Assembly (NCBI GenBank): GCA_937888775.1
Contig: CALAQT010000149.1
Coordinates: forward strand, 1 to 64,000
Direction of reading: 5' to 3'
DNA length: 64,000 bases
Source of the DNA: an uncultured Actinomycetes bacterium
Lineage (GTDB): Bacteria > Actinomycetota > Thermoleophilia > Solirubrobacterales > Solirubrobacteraceae
Part shown: positions 8,112-17,216 of the stretch, one piece after another
Position numbering within the stretch: position 1 is the first letter of the stretch
How the letters are laid out: each line of letters begins with the position of its first letter
Program-made: the position numbers and the translations under genes
Notes under the pieces: model-generated
Databases searched by the model: none
The model's input: only the letters and a program-made list of their open reading frames with translations
Told to the model about the DNA's origin: nothing

Positions 8112-9593
8112 ATGAGTCGGGACGAACTGACCGACGACCAGCGGGCGCTCGTCGACATCCTGTGCCGTCACTACCACGACACCGGCATGTGGCTGTCTGA
8201 CCGACGCCTCGATGGGGAGATGGCCCGGGCTGGCCGCGATCGCGACGCAGCGATTCAAGCGTTCGGCGGGTGGAGCAGCTCTCAGTATCTGGAACACGCG
8301 ACCGCTCCAGCGGGGAACGAAATGGAGTGGCGCCTCACGCTCGACGGGATGGCGCTGGCGTCAGAAGGCGACGACGAGCTGCGCCTGTTCCTCGCCGCGC
8401 TGGCATACGCGGCGGACAAGGAAAAGCGCCAGACCGACGCTGGCAACGACGGCGACTGCCCTGTCGCCGTGGAGGAGTTGGCGCAGCATTGTCCTCAGAT
8501 TCCCGACATTTCTAGTGCGGCGCGGGCTGCCGAGATGCTCACGCAGGCGTGGGATGTCAGTAGCGGCGCGACCGCTTCAGCGCCCGAGATGCCTGGCCGT
8601 TGGTCATCAGTGCACATCAGTAAGCCGGGCGTCCGTAAGTATCGCGGCGTAACCTCGTGGAACGGGTTCACGACAGTGCGGGACGCGCCAAAGGCAGCGA
8701 TGATGCAGGAGAACGATGTGATGCCGAAGACGGCCCCCTCTGCCCCGGACCCGCGCAAGGTCTTTGTAATTCATGGGCGCAATGAGCCGGCAAGGAGGGG
8801 CCTGTTCGAGTTCCTCCGCGCCATTGGTCTGGACCCCATTGAGTGGTCGCAGGCAATCGCGATGACCGGCGCAGGAAGTCCATATATCGGCCAAGTCTTG
8901 GACGCTGCGTTGGCCGCTGCGCAGGCCATTGTGGTTCTCCAGACGCCTGACGATGTTGCGTACCTGCATCCAAGCTTGGCGGCGCCTGACGACCCCGAAT
9001 GCCAGCCGATGACGCAGGCCCGCCCTAACGTGCTCTTTGAGGCTGGGATGGCAATCGGTAGGGCAGAAGACCGGACCGTCATCGTCGAGATGGGTAAGGT
9101 CAGGGCATTCAGCGACATTCACGGCCGACACGTCGTACGAATGGACGGGAGCATGGCCATGCGACAGGAGCTCGCAAACCGTTTGAAGACGATCGGATGC
9201 GATGTCAACACATCGGGCCACGACTGGCACCTGGCTGGCGACTTGACACCACCGGCCGAGGGTGGCCTCCCGCTCGGCCGTCGCCTTCCGTCGACGGAAG
9301 CGCGGGTAACTCCACAGCTAGACGCACGGCTCCTCAGCGGGAGCGGGAGCTCCGGCCACGTGCACATCACGAACCATGGGCCGGGAGAAGTCTACGAACT
9401 AAACGTCGACGCCGATCCCAGCACCGACCTACTCGTGCATGCAGCTGATCTGCCAGTGGCCAAACTGCCTGTAGGTAAGTCGATCAAATTGATCCGAGCA
9501 GCCCACAGCGGCTCCAAGTCATATTTCACCTTCAAGGTGACGGGAAAGACCGTGGACGGGGTCGACTTTGAGCAAGAGCTGTTCGTGAGTTAG
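8112..9593 (+). CDS. TIR-like (CAP12/PycTIR-type) nucleotide-binding domain protein
   Basis: A 493-aa protein. The start is put at ATG 8112, where a winged-helix-like N-terminus begins; the frame is open 30 codons further up. The core, about residues 215-345, matches the CD-NTase-associated-protein-12/Pycsar-effector TIR family: KVFVIHGRNEPARRGLFEFL, AIVVLQTPDDVAYL, then RPNVLFEAGMAIGRA and VIVEMGK. These domains bind or cleave NAD, often as antiphage effectors switched on by a nucleotide signal. A beta-rich C-terminal domain follows (about 400-493). No cyclase gene is next to it. The following zinc-ribbon gene starts two bases after its stop, so the pair is an operon. The role in defence is inferred. 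Confidence 0.8.
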   Translation: MSRDELTDDQRALVDILCRHYHDTGMWLSDRRLDGEMARAGRDRDAAIQAFGGWSSSQYLEHATAPAGNEMEWRLTLDGMALASEGDDELRLFLAALAYAADKEKRQTDAGNDGDCPVAVEELAQHCPQIPDISSAARAAEMLTQAWDVSSGATASAPEMPGRWSSVHISKPGVRKYRGVTSWNGFTTVRDAPKAAMMQENDVMPKTAPSAPDPRKVFVIHGRNEPARRGLFEFLRAIGLDPIEWSQAIAMTGAGSPYIGQVLDAALAAAQAIVVLQTPDDVAYLHPSLAAPDDPECQPMTQARPNVLFEAGMAIGRAEDRTVIVEMGKVRAFSDIHGRHVVRMDGSMAMRQELANRLKTIGCDVNTSGHDWHLAGDLTPPAEGGLPLGRRLPSTEARVTPQLDARLLSGSGSSGHVHITNHGPGEVYELNVDADPSTDLLVHAADLPVAKLPVGKSIKLIRAAHSGSKSYFTFKVTGKTVDGVDFEQELFVS

Positions 9594-9595
9594 CG

Positions 9596-10051
9596 ATGGA
9601 AGTTCCAGTTGCACTTCCGCTCGACGCCGACGGCTTCCTCAGACGGGAATGCCCGTCGTGCGAACAGCAGTTCAAGTGGCACAACGGTCCCGCTAACGAG
9701 GAAGCGGAGCGGGAGGAGCCGCCGGTACAGTACTACTGCCCCTTCTGCGGTATGCCAGCAGGCCCAGAGTCGTGGTGGACCCGCGAACAACTGGAATATT
9801 CGCAGGGCGTGGCAGGGCCGGCGCTTGCCAGCTTCGCGCTGGACGAGATCGAGAAGATGTTTCGCGGGGTGAGTGGCATCTCTGTCAGCTCCCGTCAGGA
9901 GTCGGAGGCAGAAGAGCCGCCACCGTTGACAGAACCCAACGACATGGGAATCATTAGCTCACCTTGTCATGCATACGAACCGATAAAGGTGCCTGTCGGT
10001 CAGCGAAGCGAATGGCACTGCCTTGTCTGTGGCAGCCGTTTCGCCGTGTGA
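9596..10051 (+). CDS. zinc-ribbon protein, partner of the TIR-like gene
   Basis: This 151-aa protein starts two bases after the TIR-like gene stops. It has CPSC near residue 19 and CPFC near 49, which form one zinc ribbon. A second, partial cluster lies at the C-terminus (HC, then CLVCGSRF). The middle is acidic and Pro/Glu-rich. I do not recognise a named family. The tight spacing suggests that it works with the TIR-like protein, perhaps as a nucleic-acid or ligand sensor, but this is inference. Confidence 0.65.
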   Translation: MEVPVALPLDADGFLRRECPSCEQQFKWHNGPANEEAEREEPPVQYYCPFCGMPAGPESWWTREQLEYSQGVAGPALASFALDEIEKMFRGVSGISVSSRQESEAEEPPPLTEPNDMGIISSPCHAYEPIKVPVGQRSEWHCLVCGSRFAV

Positions 10052-10217
10052 GGCGAGGCTGGACGCGCGCGACTCGCGTGGCGAGGCGATCAGAGAATCC
10101 GAGATTCTCCGTACTAGCTACCCGGCTCTGGCGAACGGCTGTCCCTTCCCGCACCAGGGACAGTAGCGGTGCGGGCGGCGCCAGCACCGCGCGCCAACGG
10201 TCGATCGTGTCGCGGCG

Positions 10218-10928
10218 GTGGTGCAGCAGGCGCACCTGCGCCGCTACATCTCGGGCGAGCACTTCAGCGTGGACGGCACCCTGCTCGAGGCCTGGGCCTC
10301 GCACAAGAGCTTCCGGCCCAAGGATGACGATGGCAAGGGCGGCCCACCGCCGCCGGGCCGCAACGCGGAAGTGAATTGCCACGGCGAGCGGCGCAGCAAC
10401 GAGACCCACCAATCCGCCACCGACCCCGAGGCGCGCCTGGCCCGCAAGGGCGATGGGGTTGCCGCGAAGCTCAGCTACGCGGGCCACCTGCTCATGGAGA
10501 ACCGCAACGCGCTGATCGCCGACATGGAGCTCAGCTCGGCGACCGGCTACGCGGAACGGGAGACGGCGCTCACCTTGCTGCGGCGGCTGCCGACACGTGC
10601 CCGGCGGCGGACGGTTGGTGGCGACAAGGGCTTCGACACAAGGGACTTCATCGCCGGCTGTCGCGAGCTCGGGGTGACCCCGCATGTCTCCCAGAACACC
10701 AGCAAGCGGCGCAGCGCCATCGATGGACGGACCACCCGGCACGCCGGACACGTCACCAGCCTGCGCATCCGCAAACGAATCGAGGAACCGTTTGGCTGGA
10801 TGAAGACGATCGCCGGCGGACGCAAGCTGCGTTACATCGGATTGCAGCGCAACCGAGCGTGGTTCCTGATGACCGGAGCGGTTTACAACCTCATCCGCAT
10901 CACCGCTCTGGACGCCCAAGCCGCCTGA
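10218..10928 (+). pseudogene. IS5/IS1182-type transposase, N-terminally truncated
   Basis: The translation HFSVDGTLLEAWASHKSF, AKLSYAGHLLMENRN, VGGDKGFDTRDF and RIRKRIEEPFGWMKTIAG is the catalytic half of an IS5-group (IS1182-like) DDE transposase. The first D is in SVDGT, the second in GGDKG and the E in EEPFGW. About 130 N-terminal residues with the helix-turn-helix are missing; sequence before about 10195 is unrelated. The element is therefore dead. Upstream (10052-10195) only a short inverted repeat GAGAATC-N3-GATTCTC is visible. Confidence 0.85.
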
Positions 10929-11064
10929 CCGGAGCCGGGAAGAGCTCCCCTGGCGAGGGCTGCCACCTAATCCCCGCCAATATGGTGGGTGCCCGTGGCC
11001 ATCCCCTGTTTCGACTACTCCGCCGCCCGTGGCGAACCGAACATCAACACCCTGCTAGTGCGAA

Positions 11065-11298
11065 CTATAAGGCGGCAATCCCATGCTTATCTCGCATGTG
11101 CAGGGTGAGACCTGCGGCCGCGCCTGCTTGCTGATCCCATACTCCATCCTGCTCTCCGCAGCCACATCGCCAGCCGAAGCCCGGGCCGCCGTCAGGTGCG
11201 GGAATTACATGGTGGAGGTTGTGGGCAGCCACATTTCGCTCCAATGGACCGCCACACACTGGACAAGCGGCGCGGTTCTTTCTACCAAATAGGCTCAT
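11065..11298 (-). CDS. small zinc-finger-like protein (77 aa)
   Basis: The start at ATG 11298 is supported by GGGGAG about seven bases upstream. The product begins MSLFGRKNRAACPVCGGPL. CPVC and a later CGCG pair could bind zinc, and the C-terminal TLHMRDKHGI adds two histidines. The size and pattern fit a small cytosolic zinc-ribbon protein of unknown function. It stands alone between an IS scar and another hypothetical gene. Confidence 0.6.
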   Translation of the reverse strand: MSLFGRKNRAACPVCGGPLERNVAAHNLHHVIPAPDGGPGFGWRCGCGEQDGVWDQQAGAAAGLTLHMRDKHGIAAL

Positions 11299-11437
11299 GC
11301 TGCGACTCCCCAATGTCTTGGTCTGAGTGGTGCTAGCGATACGAGTGGAGGCCGAGCGCCGCGTTGGCGCGAGGCACCCCACGTACGGCAGGGAAGGTCA
11401 GCAGTGATTATCTGGGCTACCTGCAGAGTCTGTACGG

Positions 11438-11866
11438 TTATTGCGTCTGTCGGATGCTCGGATCAGCCGCTTTGAGTGCTTGCAAGATCGCGCCGACCAT
11501 GTTGCGGCCGGCCTTCGGGTTGGGCGCTTCCTTCATGGCCGACAATCCGGCTATGGCGTTGCCAGCGGCACGCTGCCTATTCCAGTTATCAGCGAAAGTG
11601 TTCCGCATGGCGATGAGTTCCACGCTACGTGTAGATCCGTGGTCCTCGACGATGACCTGCGCAACTGCGTTGCCGGGGCCAAATGGCGACCTCCTGAATA
11701 CCACCCCACCGCGCTGGCTTGCAAGGATCGCTAGAGCGGCGTCCGCGTCAAGTGGACCCTGGTTAAGCGGTTCAACCGTGGCGCCAGATAGCACGGATGA
11801 CAAGATGCCCTTCACATCGGCCACGCCAAGCGTCGTCGAAGCGATGGTGGACTCCCCTTTTGGCAT
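11438..11866 (-). CDS. hypothetical protein (142 aa)
   Basis: The start at ATG 11866 has AAGAAGGGA just upstream. The protein has no membrane segment. It has a Ser/Thr-rich start, a beta-type middle (GGVVFRRSPFGPGNAVAQVI) and a helical C-terminus with GRNMVGAILQALK. I do not recognise a family. Codon use is like the neighbours, and the good ribosome site argues that it is real. Confidence 0.5.
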   Translation of the reverse strand: MPKGESTIASTTLGVADVKGILSSVLSGATVEPLNQGPLDADAALAILASQRGGVVFRRSPFGPGNAVAQVIVEDHGSTRSVELIAMRNTFADNWNRQRAAGNAIAGLSAMKEAPNPKAGRNMVGAILQALKAADPSIRQTQ

Positions 11867-11991
11867 TGGACATCCCTTCTTGAGCCGGAGGAGACGCTAA
11901 CAGAGCCAAGTATGACATCATACAAAGTTGGCCGCGAGAACCGCCTGATTCTGGGTAGTGGGTCAGTTTGAATCTGGCCCGACGGGGCATG

Positions 11992-12226
11992 CTAGACGGA
12001 AGTTCCAGGCGGCGCGAGCGTGTCCCGGTTCGGCGTAATCCGCGAACTCGCCCTCCGCGACGGACGCACCCTGCCGGTGAGCAGATGCGGAATGCCACGC
12101 AGCGCCATGAGCACCATCGTGAGCGGCAGCCGGCCCGCATCGAGCTCGCGCGCGCAGCGGTGGACGCGGTCCGGCGTCGCCCCGACGAACGTCGCGTGTC
12201 GCTCGATGACGTCGTAGTTCGTCGAT
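11992..12226 (-). pseudogene. fragment of a membrane/hypothetical gene downstream of the GbsR operon
   Basis: A minus-strand frame reads NYDVIERHATFVGATPDRVH followed by LTMVLMALRGIPHLLTG. This looks like the start of an actinobacterial protein in which a YDVVERH motif opens the chain. It has no usable start codon before a stop about 90 bases upstream and ends early at 11992. I think it is the broken third gene of the GbsR operon. Confidence is low. Confidence 0.3.
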
Positions 12227-12305
12227 GAGCATTCGCGGCCGCGCTGCGGAGTCGGAGCCGACTCGCGTGCGAACGGCCGTCGTCACGATGCGCACACCGA
12301 GCCCC

Positions 12306-12704
12306 TCATCTCGAAGCCCCGACCCCGCAGAGTCCCGCTTCGGCCACGAAAAGGACCCACATCGGCGCACGGAGGAGATCGAGCGGGCGGCGTCGCACGA
12401 GCCACAACACCATGAGCGTCGACGCCGCGAACATCGCGCCGACGCCGCGGACCGCGACCGCACCGTCGGCCCCGAGCGAGCCGCGGGCGAGGACCGAGAG
12501 GACGACCCCGACGGTGAGCAGCATGATGCCCACGACGTGCCATGTCACCCTGATGAACACCGACGTCATCGCACCGCCGCCGAAGGGTGAATGGGGAAGC
12601 GACTCGTCGGCCAGTCGCGGCAGGACCCAGCGCGCGCCGATGGTGGTGTGGCCCGCGGCCATCAGGATGCTGATTACGCCGGCGGCCACCAGGAACGCAT
12701 TCAC
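12306..12704 (-). CDS. four-helix membrane protein, second gene of the GbsR operon
   Basis: The GTG at 12704 overlaps the stop of the GbsR-type regulator (GTGA), fixing the start. The 132-aa product has four hydrophobic segments: FLVAAGVISILMAAGH, a stretch around WHVVGIMLLTVGVVLSVL, one around GAMFAASTLMVLWLV, and one around PMWVLFVAEAGL. The family is unknown to me. The coupling suggests that the regulator controls it, possibly in an envelope or osmotic response as for other GbsR/MarR targets. Confidence 0.65.
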   Translation of the reverse strand: MNAFLVAAGVISILMAAGHTTIGARWVLPRLADESLPHSPFGGGAMTSVFIRVTWHVVGIMLLTVGVVLSVLARGSLGADGAVAVRGVGAMFAASTLMVLWLVRRRPLDLLRAPMWVLFVAEAGLCGVGASR

Positions 12705-13258
12705 GACGCGCCGCCCCTGCGACGCGCCGGCGGGGATTCGGTGAGGAACACCCGCCGCAATGGCTGCGGTGTGAACGACTCGCCCCTGCTGAACCCGCTC
12801 AGGCCGATGTCGACCGCGGTGAAGAAATCGCGGAGCACCGACAGACGATGTGCGAGGAAGTCGGCTCGCTCGATGCCGGCCCTGCCGCTTGGCTTCGTCG
12901 CCGCCACGGCACGCTCGGTCTCCTCGGCGGCGGCCACCACCTGCCGCAGGTTCCATCGGAAGCGGCGCTCCATGATCTCTTGCATGACGCGCCAGAAGTC
13001 GGTCGCCGCCTCGTAGTGGTCCTTGCGCGATCCCGCAACGCGTAGCTGTCGGACGAGCTGCCAGTCGACCAGCCCGCGCACGTTGACTGACACGTTGCTC
13101 TTGCTCTGCTGGAGCTCGTCGGTGAGCTGGTCCAGCGACATCGCCCCCGGCTGCAGGTAGAGCAGCCCGAAGATGCGCCCCTGGAGCTGCGTGAGGATCC
13201 CCGAGGTCGCTGCGGCGGCCCCCATGCCTTCGACGAACAGCGCGGTGAGGCGATCCAC
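12701..13258 (-). CDS. GbsR/MarR family transcriptional regulator
   Basis: A 185-aa winged-helix regulator. The start GTG at 13258 has AAGGAGG nine bases upstream. The N-terminal half reads GRIFGLLYLQPGAMSLDQL, then QQSKSNVSVNVRGL, the recognition helix of GbsR-type MarR proteins. A long helical dimerisation part follows. A perfect inverted repeat (13282-13299) lies just upstream of its ribosome site and is a likely autoregulatory operator. It forms an operon with the membrane gene at 12306-12704. Confidence 0.85.
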   Translation of the reverse strand: MDRLTALFVEGMGAAAATSGILTQLQGRIFGLLYLQPGAMSLDQLTDELQQSKSNVSVNVRGLVDWQLVRQLRVAGSRKDHYEAATDFWRVMQEIMERRFRWNLRQVVAAAEETERAVAATKPSGRAGIERADFLAHRLSVLRDFFTAVDIGLSGFSRGESFTPQPLRRVFLTESPPARRRGGAS

Positions 13259-13281
13259 GAAGGTCCACCTCCTTGCTGAAT

Positions 13282-13299
13282 ATTCTGAGATATCAGAAT
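13282..13299. promoter_or_regulatory. inverted-repeat operator upstream of the GbsR-type gene
   Basis: ATTCTGA-GATA-TCAGAAT is a perfect 7-bp inverted repeat with a 4-bp spacer. It lies 24-41 bases before the regulator start. MarR/GbsR proteins commonly bind such sites in their own promoters. The binding itself is inferred. Confidence 0.6.
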
Positions 13300-13580
13300 C
13301 TTACGCATGCTTGGTGCCACTCGGGGCAAGCCCTGCTCGCCAGAGCTCCGCCATCCAACAAGCGGCGGACCGGCCGCTGGGACCGAGGCGTCGGAGCAGG
13401 CTCTAACAGCCGAGCGCGACCAACCAGCGGGGGTGCCCGCCTACCTCTGGACTGCCAGCCGCAATCCACAGCCGCCGATAGAGCGTGATGAGCCCGTCCC
13501 AATCGGCGTCAGGGATAGGCCGAGGCGACGGCCAGCCAAGCTGGTCCAGCGAGAGGTCAGCCTTTTGAGGCGTTGCATGG

Positions 13581-13772
13581 TCAGCAGGCAGTCACGAGGT
13601 TGACGTCACCGTCGAGGGCCATGAGTTGACAGCCGGGGAAGAGGTGGGACACCGTCGCTAGGTTCCATCCCATCGGGTCCTGGGTCATGAAGGTGGGCCA
13701 GCCGGTGTTCATCTCGTCGACAGCGTCCGCGAGGTCCGGGCGGTCGGCAAGCGTGACGATTCTCAGCGACAT
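13581..13772 (-). pseudogene. GNAT acetyltransferase N-terminal fragment
   Basis: The minus-strand frame starts with SLRIVTLADRPDLADAVDEM and continues with NTGWPTFMTQDPMGWN. This is the N-terminus of a GNAT-type acetyltransferase family seen in actinobacteria. It stops after about 63 residues, before the acetyl-CoA-binding motif. The rest is not found nearby, so it is a truncated remnant. Confidence 0.6.
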
Positions 13773-13953
13773 GACAGACTGCGAGAATGCCACACCTCGG
13801 TGGGCACATCGGAGGCTCTCCCCCGGGGACGTGGTACCAGAGCCTCCCAGGGTGGCAAGAGGTTCGGTGGCCGGATGCTGGCGGACAGGGTCGCACGCCG
13901 GCGTCGCAGCGGCACTCGCCGTACGGACGCAAACGCATCGGCACCGTGAAGCC

Positions 13954-13982
13954 GCCGACTGTCAAGTTGTCACGTGGATCAG
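13954..13982 (+). repeat. dispersed 30-bp motif, copy A
   Basis: The sequence GACTGTCAAGTTGTCACG followed by TGGATCAG matches the dispersed family with consensus CCGCTCAGTGTCGGGTTG then CCACGTGGATCA. It is in the same orientation as the other copies. Confidence 0.5.
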
Positions 13983-14101
13983 CTGGAGCCGGCCTCCCTC
14001 GGCCGCCTTCCCGGAGGGCCGACGAACCTTGCAGCGCATCCGGTCCGGTAGCACAGCGTCGCCCGTTGCAGCTGGCGCGCATCAGTTGGCAGCATCCACT
14101 C

Positions 14102-14665
14102 ATGACCGATCAGCCCAGCCATGGCCCGACCCCTTCCACAGGTGCGAAGAGCCTGCGCATGGTGGTCCTGTCGAGTGAAACGCTAAGCGCACTGCTCGAC
14201 GGGGACCTCTCCAGGGCAAGCGCCGAAGCCGGGGTCGAGTTCACCGACTACTTCGTCACTGACAAGGCGCGGCGGCTGTGGCAGCGCCGCCTCGCACAGC
14301 TCGCCACAGACCCCGAAAGCCAGAAGTGGATCGCCCGGGCGGTCGTCGACGAGACGCAAGAAGTCGTCGTCGGGCATGCCGGTTACCACGGTCCCCCTGA
14401 CAAGGACGGCATGGTCGAGATCGGCTATTCAGTCGACGTCGCTTATCGCCGCAGGGGTTACGCCCGGGCGATGCTCCGCGAGCTGCTACGCCGTGCCAAC
14501 ACCGATCCCCGTGTCAAGACCGTACGTGCCACGATCAGCCCCGACAACGTCGCTTTTCTGGCGACGATCCAGGGTTTCGGGTTCACACAGACCGGGGAAC
14601 AATGGGACGAGGAGGATGGCCTCGAACTGGTCTTTGAGATAGCGCTCGAAGCGCCCTGCAGTTGA
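14102..14665 (+). CDS. GNAT family N-acetyltransferase
   Basis: The ATG at 14102 is chosen because the conserved part begins soon after it; the frame is open much further upstream through non-conserved sequence. The 187-aa product has the acetyl-CoA pyrophosphate loop RRRGYARAMLRELL, preceded by MVEIGYSVDV, and the terminal strand NVAFLATIQGFGFTQTG. It resembles RimJ/RimL-like GNATs that acetylate proteins or small molecules, with no clear substrate. It lies in a cluster with a second GNAT and a GNAT fragment. Confidence 0.75.
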   Translation: MTDQPSHGPTPSTGAKSLRMVVLSSETLSALLDGDLSRASAEAGVEFTDYFVTDKARRLWQRRLAQLATDPESQKWIARAVVDETQEVVVGHAGYHGPPDKDGMVEIGYSVDVAYRRRGYARAMLRELLRRANTDPRVKTVRATISPDNVAFLATIQGFGFTQTGEQWDEEDGLELVFEIALEAPCS

Positions 14666-14768
14666 CTGACGGGCTGACGCTGATCGAACGTTCCTCGCGG
14701 ACTCGGCCGGATACGCGGCGTCTGCATCGGCCAGCAGCAGGCGGACATTAGGGGTACGACGAGACCGG

Positions 14769-14812
14769 GGTCGGGACAACCGGAGACGACTTCAGCCCGC
14801 TGACTGTCAAGG
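14769..14812 (+). repeat. dispersed repeat shared with 40886-40936
   Basis: GTCGGGACAAC and GGAGACGACTTCAGCCC occur here and again at 40887-40918, with one base differing in the middle. Both copies run into a degenerate version of the dispersed 30-bp motif. This suggests that they mark the same mobile-element end. Confidence 0.5.
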
Positions 14813-14882
14813 TATGACGGTGTCAGCCTGGCGGCCTGGCTCTCGGACGCCTACCCTTCTCCACACGACCTCGACTACTTGC

Positions 14883-15422
14883 ATGATGGACCGCATGATC
14901 CGCGCGCGCCCTGCACAGTTGGCGGACGCTCCCGCTCTGGGCCGGGTCCATGTGCGGGCCTGGCGTGCCGCCTACCGCGGGCTCATGCCAGCCGGTTACC
15001 TCGAGGGCCTCAGCGCCGAAGACCGAGAAGCCATGTGGCACCGAATTGTTAGCCGTCCGCGGGACCGCTCGCGAGTGATTGTGGCGGAGCGGGACGGGGC
15101 CACCGTTGGCTTAGCGGCCATCGGTCCCGTCGACGGCCCCGCCGATGCTGAGGACGTGGGCGAGCTGTTCTCCATCAACGTGGATCCCGACCACTGGGGG
15201 GCGGGCGCCGGGAGGACGCTGATCGATTCCGTGCATCGCGAGCTGGCGGAACTTGGCTTCACCGAGACCGTCCTCTGGGTGCATCCAGAGAACCAGCGCG
15301 CGCGTCACTTCTACGAACGGGCCGGATGGACCTGCGACGAAGCGACGCGAGAGGCCGAGGTCCTCGGGGTCGTCGTTCCTGAAGTGCGATACCGCCGGCC
15401 CCTGCTCAGCGGCCAGACATGA
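14883..15422 (+). CDS. GNAT family N-acetyltransferase
   Basis: A 179-aa GNAT; starts at 14883 or 14895 are both possible. It opens IRARPAQLADAPALGRVHV, followed by a WRAAYRGLMPAGYL segment, the typical N-terminus of a large GNAT subfamily. The acetyl-CoA loop is DHWGAGAGRTLID and the C-terminal part is NQRARHFYERAGW. The substrate is unknown. It is 217 bases downstream of another GNAT gene on the same strand. Confidence 0.85.
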   Translation: MMDRMIRARPAQLADAPALGRVHVRAWRAAYRGLMPAGYLEGLSAEDREAMWHRIVSRPRDRSRVIVAERDGATVGLAAIGPVDGPADAEDVGELFSINVDPDHWGAGAGRTLIDSVHRELAELGFTETVLWVHPENQRARHFYERAGWTCDEATREAEVLGVVVPEVRYRRPLLSGQT

Positions 15423-15524
15423 CGTCTTGGCTACCACCGCCGTAATAGCGCCGCTGCCCAGCCAGGCGGGTGCGACCCTCATTTGCCCAACCGAGGCGTT
15501 GAACCGACCATCACCGATCTGGGT

Positions 15525-15555
15525 CCGCTCAGTGTCGGGTTGCCACATGGATCAG
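15525..15555 (+). repeat. dispersed 30-bp motif, copy B
   Basis: CCGCTCAGTGTCGGGTTG then CCACATGGATCAG. It is among the closest copies to the consensus and lies about 100 bases after a GNAT gene. Bases 15423-16001 hold no gene. Confidence 0.55.
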
Positions 15556-15707
15556 TGGACCGCGGCGTCGGATGTACGCGCTCCTCACAGACAAAGGGAA
15601 AGCGACTAACCTCGCGTCCATCCGTGCGGGAGAACCGCACAAATGTTCGATCGCCAACACCAAGTTGGCCGTCTGGCCTCCCTGGGTCCATGATTCCATG
15701 AAACCTC

Positions 15708-15739
15708 TGAGCTGACTTGAGCTGAGCTGAGCTGAGCTT
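15708..15739 (+). repeat. GAGCT short tandem repeat
   Basis: The pentamer GAGCT (or its rotation TGAGC) is repeated about five times between 15708 and 15739, with one imperfect unit. It lies in non-coding DNA. It is a simple repeat with no evident function. Confidence 0.6.
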
Positions 15740-16001
15740 GACCGAGTACCTCAGCGGGGGTAGCATGTGGCCACCAGAGAAAGGCGGAGTGCAGCCGCGA
15801 GGGTAGCGACACCGCCCGAGGTCCATTGCGGATGCTTACAGGCGTGACGTGCCATTGCGCGAATGCGCGCGGTGCCGGTGATGTTGCCGAGCAGGGTGCG
15901 ACTCTGGGGCAATGGTGCGGTCCGGCGCGGAGCCGCAGTCCTCCATCAGCGTGCGTTGTTGGCATCTATCACGCGCTATTCGATTCTACAGGAGGATTTC
16001 G

Positions 16002-16403
16002 GTGAGGGCTTTGAAACGTGCCGCTCTTGCAGTTGCGATCACGCTCGCAATATTGTCTAGCGTGGCCGTCGTTCCATCAACCACTGCCTCTGCAGCCACG
16101 TCGACGGTCGTCCCGGCCGCCCACCCTGGTACAAGCACGGGACGTCCTGCGCCGCCCGTCCCAGACGACCCGGGCTTTTGCGGCGTTCGCCATGACGGAC
16201 CCACTTTTGTCGGAGGCGGACGTTACCAGTACACCGTCTACAACAAGTGCGGATCGTCGCACACGTTTGCCGTCTACCTTCCCCGAGCAGGGCGTTACGC
16301 GGTTGACATACATTTCAACTGGTGCGTAAGTGTTTCCGCATATTGGTACGGCTACTACTACGACACGGCTGCTGATACGAGCTGGTACATCGTGAACTGC
16401 TAA
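16002..16403 (+). CDS. secreted protein with signal peptide (133 aa)
   Basis: The GTG at 16002 follows AGGAGG by about seven bases, a strong site that overrides a longer open frame. The product starts MRALKRAALAVAITLAIL and has a signal peptide likely cut after ASA near residue 32. The mature part has a Pro-rich stretch, then an aromatic region with three or four cysteines (NKCGSSHTF, NWCVSVSAYWYGYYY, NC at the end). It looks like a small disulphide-stabilised extracellular protein of unknown function, found in actinobacteria. Confidence 0.7.
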   Translation: MRALKRAALAVAITLAILSSVAVVPSTTASAATSTVVPAAHPGTSTGRPAPPVPDDPGFCGVRHDGPTFVGGGRYQYTVYNKCGSSHTFAVYLPRAGRYAVDIHFNWCVSVSAYWYGYYYDTAADTSWYIVNC

Positions 16404-16688
16404 TCAGCGACCGATCGGAGCCATGCGCGCCCCGTGGTCTGCGTGCCCCGTGGCACCACGGGCGACGAGTCGTCTCCCCAGCATCGGCGGCAATGCCGTG
16501 GCGGCACGCGAGGGAGCGTCGAGTTGACGCCCCCTCGCGTTGGGCTTTACGCCGCGACCGCGAGGCCTGCACACGGTTCTCGAGGAGAGCGCGCTAACCT
16601 CATGCACGGATCGATGAGGGGCGGCTGGGGAGTTTGAGATAACCAATCGCCTACTCTGCAAAGAGGTGACAGAGCAGGCTGCGCGCCG

Positions 16689-17216
16689 TCAGCAGGTGAA
16701 CGTCGCGTCCATGTGGATGCCACCGTCGAAGCTAGCCTTGATCGATCCACTCTTCTGGTCGCTCGCGACCGTGGCCACTCCCGAAGTGGCCAATTTGACG
16801 CCCGAATCCAGCTGGAGGATCCCGTAATTGGGCCCAGCGGTGGCAAGAGCGTAGTCGCCGGCGCCACCGAACGACTTGACGGTGACCCCAAAGGACAGCA
16901 CCCCGCCGCCAGCTGCGGAATTTCTTGAGGGATGGAAGAGGACAGCAAACCCTCCGCTTCCATCGGTGGCGGCCCCACACTGTCCTCCCTGGGCCGTCAC
17001 CGTCGTCTTCAGCCCGGACAAGGTCGCCGACCCCGTGGCGCCGCTGCCGGGTGTCGTGGGTACGCTCGTCTGCGCTGGCGGGGCAGGCGTGAACGTTGTG
17101 GATGCAGCGGTGGATGTGGACGAAATGGATGGAGCCGACGGTGACGCGGAACCGCCACAGCCGACCACCAGGGCTGTAACGCACAGACATAGCAGACGCC
17201 CAGTCGTGGCATCCAT
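16689..17216 (-). CDS. putative lipoprotein (175 aa)
   Basis: The start at ATG 17216 gives a signal sequence MDATTGRLLCLCVTALVVGC with lipobox VVGC, so the mature protein should be lipid-anchored outside the membrane. A Ser/Thr/Pro-rich linker follows. The globular part carries LKTTVTAQGGQC and ends in ASFDGGIHMDATFTC, resembling small actinobacterial lipoproteins of the LpqH/19-kDa-antigen shape. That resemblance is only at the level of layout. Function unknown. Confidence 0.7.
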   Translation of the reverse strand: MDATTGRLLCLCVTALVVGCGGSASPSAPSISSTSTAASTTFTPAPPAQTSVPTTPGSGATGSATLSGLKTTVTAQGGQCGAATDGSGGFAVLFHPSRNSAAGGGVLSFGVTVKSFGGAGDYALATAGPNYGILQLDSGVKLATSGVATVASDQKSGSIKASFDGGIHMDATFTC

